This document shows, one piece after another, positions 55,586-64,000 of a stretch of 64,000 nt of DNA. Numbering within the stretch: the first letter of the stretch is position 1; each line of letters begins with the position of its first letter. A program made the translations under genes and the position numbers. The notes under the pieces were generated by a model. That model was not told the origin of the DNA, ran no database searches, and saw only the letters and a list, made by a program, of their open reading frames with translations. Source of the stretch: Pirellulimonas nuda (GTDB lineage Bacteria > Planctomycetota > Planctomycetia > Pirellulales > Lacipirellulaceae); the NCBI RefSeq assembly GCF_007750855.1, contig NZ_CP036291.1, positions 6,360,905 to 6,424,904 of the forward strand, in the 5' to 3' direction.

Positions 55586-56800
55586 ATGACAACCGCCCAC
55601 CTACCGCCGCTCGCCAGCTTCTGGTTCTTCAACAGCGGTTCGACGTTTGTGCCGACGGTGGACTCGCTGTTCTACTTCATCCTCTGGCTCAGCACGTTTT
55701 TCTTTGTGCTGATTGTCGGGTTGATGTTGTTCTTCATGGTGTGGTACCGCCACCGGCCGGGACACGCCCCGGAGCACTCTCCCCACCACAACAACCTGCT
55801 CGAGGCGACGTGGACCATCATCCCCGTGATGCTGGTGTTCGTGATCTTCGGCCTGGGCTTCAGCGGCTTCATGGAGCTGCGGACGGTCCCCGACAACGCG
55901 TTTGAGGTGCAGGTGATCGCACAGAAGTGGAACTGGAGCTTCCAGTACCCCAACGGCGGCATCGCGCCGGAGCTGCACGTCCCCAAGGGGCGGCCGATCA
56001 AGCTGGTGCTTCAATCCAAAGACGTGCTGCACAGCATCTTTGTGCCGGCGTTCCGCATGAAGATGGACTGCGTCCCGGGCCGCTACAACACCTGCTGGTT
56101 TGAGGCCACCGAGGCGACCGGCTCCGACCCGGGAGACGGGTTCGAGCTGTTCTGCGCCGAGTACTGCGGCACCAGCCACTCCACCATGGTGAGCCGGGTG
56201 GTGGTGTACGACAACGACGCCGACTTCCAGAAGTTCCTCGAAGGGGTGATCGACCCCAGAAAGGAAAACAACCCGGTGATCGCGGGCCAAACGCTGTACC
56301 AAAACCGCGGCTGTGTGCAGTGCCACTCGCTCGACGGCGCCGCCCGCACCGGGCCCAGCTTCAAGGGGGGCTGGGGCAAGGAGCAGAAGATGAAGACGGG
56401 CGGCCCGGTGCTGATGGACGAGAACTACATCCGCGAGTCCATCCTCAACCCGATGGCCAAGGTGCATGACGGCTTCAACCCCGTGATGCCCTCCTACCAG
56501 GGGCAGCTCAAAGACGACGAGATCTACGCGTTGATCGCGTTTATCAAGAGCATCAATATCGAGGGCTTCGAAACCCAGTGGCCCGCGATCGAGGGTGAAG
56601 AAGGCGCCGAAGCCGAAGAGGGCGCGGCCGAGCAGAACGGAGCCGAGCAAGAGCCCGAGGCTGGCGAAGCAGGGGAGAAGGCGGACGCGAACGAAGCATC
56701 GCAGGGAGCCGAGGGGGCCGAGCCCTCCAAGGCGCCGTCGAGCGAGTCCCCCGAGACGACCGATGATACGCCCGTTGAGTCGTCCGGCGACGGGGCGTAG
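55586..56800 (+). CDS. coxB: Cytochrome c oxidase subunit II with fused cytochrome c domain
   Basis: 404 residues. Two N-terminal helices (YFILWLSTFFFVLIVGLMLFFMVWY and TIIPVMLVFVIFGLGFSGFME) are followed by the CuA domain with VIAQKWNWSFQYP and the ligands CAEYCGTSHSTM (about 190-201). A mono-heme cytochrome c follows with CVQCH at about 243 and a distal Met near VMPSYQG, so this is a caa3-type oxidase. The last 80 residues are Glu/Ala-rich and without structure. The SCO chaperone is encoded immediately upstream and subunit I downstream. Confidence 0.96.
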   Translation: MTTAHLPPLASFWFFNSGSTFVPTVDSLFYFILWLSTFFFVLIVGLMLFFMVWYRHRPGHAPEHSPHHNNLLEATWTIIPVMLVFVIFGLGFSGFMELRTVPDNAFEVQVIAQKWNWSFQYPNGGIAPELHVPKGRPIKLVLQSKDVLHSIFVPAFRMKMDCVPGRYNTCWFEATEATGSDPGDGFELFCAEYCGTSHSTMVSRVVVYDNDADFQKFLEGVIDPRKENNPVIAGQTLYQNRGCVQCHSLDGAARTGPSFKGGWGKEQKMKTGGPVLMDENYIRESILNPMAKVHDGFNPVMPSYQGQLKDDEIYALIAFIKSINIEGFETQWPAIEGEEGAEAEEGAAEQNGAEQEPEAGEAGEKADANEASQGAEGAEPSKAPSSESPETTDDTPVESSGDGA

Positions 56801-56872
56801 CCCGTCGGCTGCTTTGGCGCCGAGTGTTGTTTTCTTAGCGAACGACTAAGACCCAAAACCTAAGACCTGAAG

Positions 56873-58660
<1,788 letters not shown>

Positions 58661-58784
58661 TTCCACCCGTAGCAGCACCGATCCCTTCCGAGCACGGAGA
58701 AGACCAAGAGAGACAGCAAGCAGTGGGGCCCCGGCGATCGCCGCCCGCCCCGCACCGCACCTGCGACTCTGGGTATGGCCCAAC

Positions 58785-59894
58785 ATGTCTACCGCTGAAC
58801 TCACCGCGACCACGCCGCAGCACGATCAGGACCACCACGCAGAGGGTCACGATCATCCGGAATGGTTGGCGCACCACTTCGAGAGCCCGCAGCAGCAGAC
58901 CAGCGCCGCGAAACTGGGCGTGTGGCTGTTCCTGGCGCAAGAGGTGCTTTTCTTCGCCGGGCTGTTCGCCGCCTACGCGGTCTACCGGGCCAACCACCCG
59001 GAAGTGTTCCTCAACGCGCACCACTACCTCAACCCCACGCTGGGGGCGTTCAACACCATCGTGCTGCTGGCCAGCAGCCTCGCGGTGGCCTGGGGCGTGC
59101 GGGCCGCCCAGCTCAACGACCAGAAGACGCTGCTGTGGACCCACATCTTCACCCTCGCTTGCGCGGGGATGTTCATGGGGGTCAAGGCGGTTGAGTACAT
59201 GTACAAGCTGTACGAGGGCCTCTACTGGGCCGGCCGGTACGCGCCCGACCCCGAGGTGCAGTTCGGCGTGATCCAGCACAACCTGGTATGGACGGTGTTC
59301 TGGTGCATGGTGATCGGCGTCGCCACGATGGGCTTCGGCTGGAAGCAGAAGTCGGGCCCCAAGCCGGGACGCGGCTGGATCTCCTTCTCGGTCGGCGCGG
59401 TCATCGCTTCGGCCGGCGCCGGCATCGTCATCGCCAACGGCATCCAGGCCTACGAGGTCGAGTCCCACATGAGCCAGCACGTCGCGGCAGCCCACGGTGA
59501 GGCCGAACTGGAAGGCCTGGAAGGCATCGCCGCAGCTGAAGCAATCGACAAAGCGGCCGAAGCACACCCCGTGGACGAGCACGCCGCGGAAGGGGCCGAG
59601 GCGGCGCCCGAAGGCGAAGCGGCCGAGCACGCCCCCGAGGCGCCCGCCCCCGCTCCGCGGGTCGAGGGCGAGGTGAACGCCGGCAACTTCTTCAGCATCT
59701 ACTTCGCCATGACCGGCGTGCACGCCCTGCACATCATCGGGGGCATCCTGGCGATCCTGTGGATCGTAGGACGGATCGGCCGCGGCGACTTCGGCCCCCA
59801 CTACTTCGACCCGGTCGAAGGGGTCGGGCTCTACTGGCACTTGGTCGACTTGGTCTGGATCTTCCTGTTCCCGCTGCTTTACCTGATTCATTGA
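58785..59894 (+). CDS. coxC: Cytochrome c oxidase subunit III with a long hydrophilic insertion
   Basis: 369 residues from the ATG at 58785. Helices typical of subunit III are visible: [45 protein letters not shown], and the end [25 protein letters not shown] and [21 protein letters not shown] with the conserved FY.H.VD.VW pattern. The N-terminus is His/Asp-rich. Unusually, residues about 225-300 between two helices are an Ala/Glu/Pro/His-rich segment with no family counterpart, which should face outside. Subunit III stabilises subunit I and the proton path. Confidence 0.93.
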   Translation: MSTAELTATTPQHDQDHHAEGHDHPEWLAHHFESPQQQTSAAKLGVWLFLAQEVLFFAGLFAAYAVYRANHPEVFLNAHHYLNPTLGAFNTIVLLASSLAVAWGVRAAQLNDQKTLLWTHIFTLACAGMFMGVKAVEYMYKLYEGLYWAGRYAPDPEVQFGVIQHNLVWTVFWCMVIGVATMGFGWKQKSGPKPGRGWISFSVGAVIASAGAGIVIANGIQAYEVESHMSQHVAAAHGEAELEGLEGIAAAEAIDKAAEAHPVDEHAAEGAEAAPEGEAAEHAPEAPAPAPRVEGEVNAGNFFSIYFAMTGVHALHIIGGILAILWIVGRIGRGDFGPHYFDPVEGVGLYWHLVDLVWIFLFPLLYLIH

Positions 59895-59935
59895 TCGCCC
59901 CAAAGCGCAGCCCGCTCCCGAGATTGTCACTCGCC

Positions 59936-60292
59936 ATGTCCCACGCCCACGACTCCACCGTCCCCCACCACCACGTCACCAGCGGCGCGGTGCTGATCGC
60001 TACGTTCATTGCGCTCGTGGCGCTCACGGTGCTCACGTCGGTCCTCGCGCAGGTAGACATGGGCCGCGCCGATATCTTCGTCACGCTCGGCATCGCGGTG
60101 GTGAAGTCCGCGATGGTGGCGTTGATCTTCATGCACCTGCTGCACGACAAGCTGTTCAACGGGGTGATCCTGCTCAGCGCGATCGTCTTTATGGCCCTGT
60201 TCCTGGGGATCGTGCTGATGGACTCGGGGCAGTATGAAGCACAAATCCGCGACTACGTGGAAGACCAGCAGGCGTTGTTGCCACCGGCGTAG
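59936..60292 (+). CDS. Cytochrome c oxidase subunit IV family protein
   Basis: 118 residues from the ATG at 59936. Three helices: AVLIATFIALVALTVLTSVLAQ, IFVTLGIAVVKSAMVALIFMHLLHD with the Lys-Ser and HLLHD motif typical of subunit IV, and ILLSAIVFMALFLGIVLM. The N-terminus has a His-rich stretch (SHAHDSTVPHHHV). It is the last gene of the respiratory cluster and is followed by four bases and the convergent deacetylase gene. Confidence 0.92.
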   Translation: MSHAHDSTVPHHHVTSGAVLIATFIALVALTVLTSVLAQVDMGRADIFVTLGIAVVKSAMVALIFMHLLHDKLFNGVILLSAIVFMALFLGIVLMDSGQYEAQIRDYVEDQQALLPPA

Positions 60293-60295
60293 CCG

Positions 60296-61204
60296 CTAGC
60301 CCGGCGCGAGGCGCGCTAGCACCTCGATGGTTGCGGCGTGGATGTCCGCGATCGCCTGCTCGTCTGGTGCGTAGCCGCCCCCCATCGCGGCGACGACCGG
60401 TGTGCCGGCGTCCCGGAAGCGCCGCAAAACGCGCTCATCTCGCTGCCGCAGCCCCGCGCGGGTGAGCTTCATCCGGCCGTAGCGGTCCGCCTCGTAGGCG
60501 TCGGCGCCCGACAGGTAGAACGCCCACTCCGGCGTGAATCTGCCCAGCGCCGCGTCGAGGGCGCGGTCCAGCACCGCCAGGTAGCGGGCGTCGTCGCAGC
60601 CGTCGGGCAGAGGGACGTCGAGGTCGCTCACCTCCTTGCGGAGCGGAAAGTTCTTGGCCCCGTGCAGGCTGAGGGTGAACGTGTGCGGGTCGTCGGCAAA
60701 GATGGCGGCGGTGCCGTTCCCCTGGTGGACGTCGCAGTCAACGATCATCGCCCGCTCCAGCCGGCCCTCGCGGCGGAGCGCCCGCACGGCGACCGTGATG
60801 TCGTTGAACACGCAGAAGCCCTGCCCGCGGTCGGCAAACGCGTGGTGCGTGCCGCCCGCCAGGTGAACGCCCCAGCCCCCCCGGTCCGCCGCGTCGCGGG
60901 CCGCCGCCAGCGTGGCGCCGGTAGACGCCAGCGCGCGGGTGACGAACTCGGGCGACCAGGGGAAGCCGATCTCGCGCTGTTCCTGCTTGCTGAGCTCGCC
61001 GGCGCGCACGCGGCGTACGTAGTCGCCGGTGTGGACCAACAACAGCTCGGCGTCGGTCGCTAGCGGGGCGGGCGCCAACGAAACGGCCATCGTTTCTGCT
61101 AGCACCTCAACACGGCGCCTCAGCAGGCGGTACTTGGCCTGGGGGAAGCGGTGGCCGGGTGGGAGCGGTAAGTCGTGCCCGTCGCTGTAGTAGGCGTGCA
61201 ACAT
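60296..61204 (-). CDS. Histone deacetylase family protein (second copy, class IV-like)
   Basis: 302 residues from the ATG at 61204. Arginase/deacetylase fold with GHRFPQAKYRLL near the start, AGGTHHAFADRGQGFCVFNDITVA with the catalytic His pair, the zinc ligands in IVDCDVHQGNGTAAIF (about 174), TLSLHGAKNFP, and GADAYEADRYGRMKL with a metal-binding Asp. The pattern GGTHHAF and CDVHQGNGT resembles the HDAC11/class IV type, so this differs from the class II-like protein at 13210. Possible substrates include acyl-lysine and polyamines. It is convergent with the oxidase cluster. Confidence 0.93.
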   Translation of the reverse strand: MLHAYYSDGHDLPLPPGHRFPQAKYRLLRRRVEVLAETMAVSLAPAPLATDAELLLVHTGDYVRRVRAGELSKQEQREIGFPWSPEFVTRALASTGATLAAARDAADRGGWGVHLAGGTHHAFADRGQGFCVFNDITVAVRALRREGRLERAMIVDCDVHQGNGTAAIFADDPHTFTLSLHGAKNFPLRKEVSDLDVPLPDGCDDARYLAVLDRALDAALGRFTPEWAFYLSGADAYEADRYGRMKLTRAGLRQRDERVLRRFRDAGTPVVAAMGGGYAPDEQAIADIHAATIEVLARLAPG

Positions 61205-61364
61205 GGGAGCGCCTCTGAAAGTGCTGGCCGGCCGCGGTGCTGGCGCCCGAGCAAAAAACTGTACCGCGGCGGGCCCAATCGGCAAACTCGCCTTGCGCCA
61301 GGGCGGGCGTTCTCTATGATCCGGCCGCTCCTACCCTGCGACCCGGCGTCCTACCCAAGCCCCG

Positions 61365-62291
61365 ATGCGTGCAGCCCTCGAAGTCACCGGCGTCGCGAAG
61401 AAGTTCGGCGGCGCCCAGGCGCTCTGCGACGTGTCGTTCGGCGTCCGGCCGGCAGAGCGGCTCGCGCTGCTGGGGCCCAACGGCGCGGGAAAGACGACGC
61501 TCATCCGCTGCATCTGCGGCCGCGTCCGCCCCGACTCCGGCTACGTCTCGCTGATGGGGCGCCGGCTCGGGCCGCGCAGCGACCGAAGCGAGTTGGGGTT
61601 TGTCCCCCAAGAACTGGCCGTCTACCCCGACCTAACCACCTCCGAGAACCTTTGGGCCTTCGGAAGGTTCCACGGGCTGCGCGGCACGGCGCTGCGCCAG
61701 CGCGTGGCGTGGGCGCTGGAGTGGACCGGGCTAGCCGACCGCGCGGCCGCGCTGGTGAAGACCTTCTCCGGGGGGATGAAACGCCGCGTGAACATCGCGT
61801 GCGGCGTGCTGCACCGCCCGCGCGTGCTGCTGCTGGACGAGCCGACCGTGGGGGTCGACCCGCAGAGCCGCGAGCGGATCTTCAACATGCTGGACTCGCT
61901 GCACGCCGAAGGGACGTCGATCGTGCTCACGACCCATCAACTCGAAGAAGCGCAAGACCGGTGCGACCGGATCGTGATTATCGACCACGGGCGGCTGGCG
62001 GCCGAAGGGACCCTGGCGGAACTAATCGACCGCACCGTGGGGCGCGCCCGCGCGGTGCAGGTGAAGATCGACGGTTCCGCGTCCCGGTTGGCCGGGATGC
62101 ACTGGGACAACCTTTGGTACGACCCGGCCGACGCCACGCTGCGGGGCAGGGTGGTCGATATCGCGGCGGAGCTGCCGCCGCTGCTGGCGCGGATCGGCGC
62201 CGCGGGGGGGAGGGTTGAGGACGTAACCGTGGCGGCGCCGACGCTTCACACCGTCTTTCTTCACCTGACCGGACGGGAGCTGCGCGAATGA
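61365..62291 (+). CDS. ABC transporter ATP-binding protein
   Basis: 308 residues. All motifs of an ABC ATPase are present: Walker [12 protein letters not shown] (about 40-50), Q-loop [12 protein letters not shown], signature [12 protein letters not shown] (about 137), Walker [14 protein letters not shown] (about 156) and the switch His in [11 protein letters not shown]. The 70-residue C-terminal extension is typical of drug or lipid exporters of the DrrA/CcmA/NatA kind. Its stop overlaps the permease start in ATGA, so the two genes form one transcript. The substrate is unknown; an exporter is inferred. Confidence 0.95.
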   Translation: MRAALEVTGVAKKFGGAQALCDVSFGVRPAERLALLGPNGAGKTTLIRCICGRVRPDSGYVSLMGRRLGPRSDRSELGFVPQELAVYPDLTTSENLWAFGRFHGLRGTALRQRVAWALEWTGLADRAAALVKTFSGGMKRRVNIACGVLHRPRVLLLDEPTVGVDPQSRERIFNMLDSLHAEGTSIVLTTHQLEEAQDRCDRIVIIDHGRLAAEGTLAELIDRTVGRARAVQVKIDGSASRLAGMHWDNLWYDPADATLRGRVVDIAAELPPLLARIGAAGGRVEDVTVAAPTLHTVFLHLTGRELRE

Positions 62292-63460
62292 TCGCCCAAG
62301 TGATGCGGATCGGCTTCCAGCGGCTCTGGCACGGCAGGCTCGAGATGCTGCTGGTGTTCATCGTGCCGGTGGTGTTCTTCAGCATCTTCGCGTTGATCTT
62401 TGATCGCCGCGAGGAGGTGGGCAGCGGGGAGGTTGCGACCGCGCTGGTCGACCTCGATCAAACCCCACTCAGCCGAGCCGTGTTCGCGCGGCTGGCCTCC
62501 GACCCGCTGCTGCGGGTGTCGACCGCCGCCCCCCCGACGGAACCGGCCGAGTGGGAAGACCTGACCGCGTCGTGCCAGGAGGTGCTCAGCGGTCGGGCGA
62601 AGCTAGCGATCGTCGCCCCGGCGGGGTGGGCGGACAGCCTGATGCGGAGCGACCCCCTGACGCTCACGATCGCCGCGGACACGTCCGATCCTGTCGCGCC
62701 GCGCGTGGTTGAGGCGCTGGTGCACCAGGCGGTCGGGCGGACGATCGCCGAGCTTCAGATCCCGGCCTCGCCGGCGGCGGGGTCCTCTCCGGAGGCCGTG
62801 GCGTCCCCGTTCGGGGCGCCGGTCCGCGTGCTCGACCTGCTCGCCGAGGGGAAGTCGAACCCGGTGGTCTCGCAGTTTGCGGCCGGGATCGCGGTGATGT
62901 TCCTGCTGTTCACGGCAAGCGGGAACGCCGGATCGCTGCTGGAAGAAGAAGAAACACAGACGCTCGAACGCCTGATGTGCAGCCGGCTGTCGATGTCGAA
63001 GCTGCTGCTGGGCAAGTGGCTGTTTCTGGCGTCGATCGGGTTCTTGCAGGTGCTGGTGATGTTCGGCTGGGCCCAACTGATGTTCGGCGTCGACGTCCTC
63101 GGGCGGCTGCCGGGCTTCTTGTTGATGACGGCGGTCACCGCCGGCGCCGCGGCGAGCCTGGCGCTCGCCATGGCCGCGGCGTGCCGGTCGCGCGCCCAAC
63201 TGAACGCGGTGTCGACGATCTTGATCCTCACCATGTCCGCCGTGGGCGGCAGCATGGTGCCGCGCTACGTGATGAGCGAGTCGATGCAACAGTTCGGCCG
63301 CGCAACGTTCAACGCCTGGGCCATCGATGGCTACAACAAGCTCTTCTGGCGGAACCTGCCCGCGACGCAGCTCGGCCCCGAGCTGGCCGTGATGGCCGTG
63401 TCCGCCGTGGCGCTGCTGGTGATCGCCAGGGTGCTGGCGATGCGGTGGGAAACCGCGTGA
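62288..63460 (+). CDS. ABC-2 type transporter permease
   Basis: 390 residues. One N-terminal helix (LEMLLVFIVPVVFFSIFALIF) is followed by a large extracytoplasmic region (about 40-190) and a C-terminal membrane domain with five helices (for example FAAGIAVMFLLFTASGNAGSLL). The ABC2 type-3 pattern, EEEETQTLERLMCSRLSMSKLLLGKW followed by FLQVLVMFGWAQLMFG, is clear. It pairs with the ATPase directly upstream. The direction is most likely export. Confidence 0.93.
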   Translation: MIAQVMRIGFQRLWHGRLEMLLVFIVPVVFFSIFALIFDRREEVGSGEVATALVDLDQTPLSRAVFARLASDPLLRVSTAAPPTEPAEWEDLTASCQEVLSGRAKLAIVAPAGWADSLMRSDPLTLTIAADTSDPVAPRVVEALVHQAVGRTIAELQIPASPAAGSSPEAVASPFGAPVRVLDLLAEGKSNPVVSQFAAGIAVMFLLFTASGNAGSLLEEEETQTLERLMCSRLSMSKLLLGKWLFLASIGFLQVLVMFGWAQLMFGVDVLGRLPGFLLMTAVTAGAAASLALAMAAACRSRAQLNAVSTILILTMSAVGGSMVPRYVMSESMQQFGRATFNAWAIDGYNKLFWRNLPATQLGPELAVMAVSAVALLVIARVLAMRWETA

Positions 63461-63502
63461 GCGGCGCGTAGGTTCCCTCCCGCATTGCCCGCTGCGCCGC
63501 TT

Positions 63503-64000
63503 CTAGCGGCGCCGCACGGGCCGCGATGCCGACCGCACCGGGGGGGCGGGCGTGCTCGACTGCGGCTGGAACACCGTCAGGCCGTCGATCAGGTCGCGGT
63601 CGTGATCCGCCAGCCGGTCGGCGACGTCCTGCGCGGCGGTGACCGCCACGGAGGTCTGCTCTCCCCCCGGGTGCAGCACCAAGAAGTACCGCTGCTCAAC
63701 CGGGACCGACTCGACGACCCCCTGGACTACCAACGCCAGGCACCGCGATCCGTTGTCGGTCGCCCACTCTTCGGCGCGGGCGACAGTGCCGAAGCGTTCG
63801 CCGGCGGCGGCGCGCACCTCGGACTCGAAGGCGGCCAGAGTCGGCGCCGCGGACGACCTGCCGGTGGGCAGGCGGCGGATGGTGGCGTCGGCCACCACCA
63901 CCGGTCCCACGGCGCGTCGCAGCGTCACCGACCCGCGGTCACGCGCCGCGACGTACCACTGCCGGTCGTGGCGGGCGGCGATCCCCAGACCGGGCTCACG
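63503..64000 (-). CDS. Hypothetical protein (partial, N-terminus outside the window)
   Basis: 165 residues are visible; the frame is open to the window edge. The sequence begins REPGLGIAARHDRQWYVAAR. It is rich in Ala, Val and Arg and has the features of a soluble protein: SVTLRRAVGPVVVADATIRRL, EWATDNGSRCLALVVQGVVESVPVEQRYFLVLHP in pieces, and a proline-rich tail SSTPAPPVRSASRPVRRR. No membrane segment or signal is visible in the part at hand. The family is not recognised. It is convergent with the ABC permease gene. Confidence 0.7.
   Translation of the reverse strand, partial: REPGLGIAARHDRQWYVAARDRGSVTLRRAVGPVVVADATIRRLPTGRSSAAPTLAAFESEVRAAAGERFGTVARAEEWATDNGSRCLALVVQGVVESVPVEQRYFLVLHPGGEQTSVAVTAAQDVADRLADHDRDLIDGLTVFQPQSSTPAPPVRSASRPVRRR

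Overview
The window reads as chromosomal DNA of a high-GC planctomycete, most likely of the order Pirellulales. This placement is inferred from gene content: a DUF1559 prepilin-like N-terminus, PEP-CTERM sorting tails, a giant autotransporter-associated beta-strand protein with a dockerin-like segment, DUF1080 and VCBS/FG-GAP secreted proteins, the DUF4129-DUF4350-MoxR-DUF58 block, many small orphan membrane proteins, and intergenic regions full of short palindromic repeats. No rRNA, tRNA or CRISPR array was seen.

Layout. 1-4315: the end of a DUF4129 gene, then DUF4350, MoxR ATPase and DUF58 (cell-envelope or chaperone type block). 4382-15608: Uma2 nuclease, unknown proteins, sugar isomerase fold, a 927-residue secreted protein, Nif3-like protein, a DUF11/CARDB repeat protein, a histone-deacetylase-fold enzyme and a secreted helical protein. 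15609-24541: small genes (DUF2200, a leucine-rich-repeat protein), a DUF6580/DUF4430 pair that may be an uptake system, a fused fatty-acid beta-oxidation enzyme, LemA and a membrane alpha/beta-hydrolase, separated by repeats. 24607-45559: an accessory region with secreted carbohydrate-related and surface proteins (DUF1080, VCBS, caspase-like peptidase, DUF5060 glycosidase, GH43, GH2), decayed genes (a DUF1559/PEP-CTERM chimera and an autotransporter-type gene with an in-frame TAG), a pair of MITE-like elements, an IS110 transposase and several tiny membrane proteins. 45884-60292: a continuous respiratory cluster. Alternative complex III (actA, actB, actC, a fused actDE, actF) is followed by a small membrane protein, a SCO copper chaperone and a caa3-type cytochrome oxidase (subunits II, I, III, IV). 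60296-64000: a second histone-deacetylase-fold protein, an ABC exporter pair and a partial unknown gene.

How it works together. The respiratory block is expected to move electrons from menaquinol through ACIII hemes to the cytochrome c fused to subunit II and on to oxygen, with SCO loading the CuA centre. The secreted glycosidases, DUF1080 protein and GH2/GH43 pair point to growth on plant or algal polysaccharides. The most notable observations are the amber codon interrupting the autotransporter-type gene, the MITE pair flanking one glycosidase gene, a 60-base leader shared by two adjacent secreted-protein genes, and several distinct families of intergenic palindromes.
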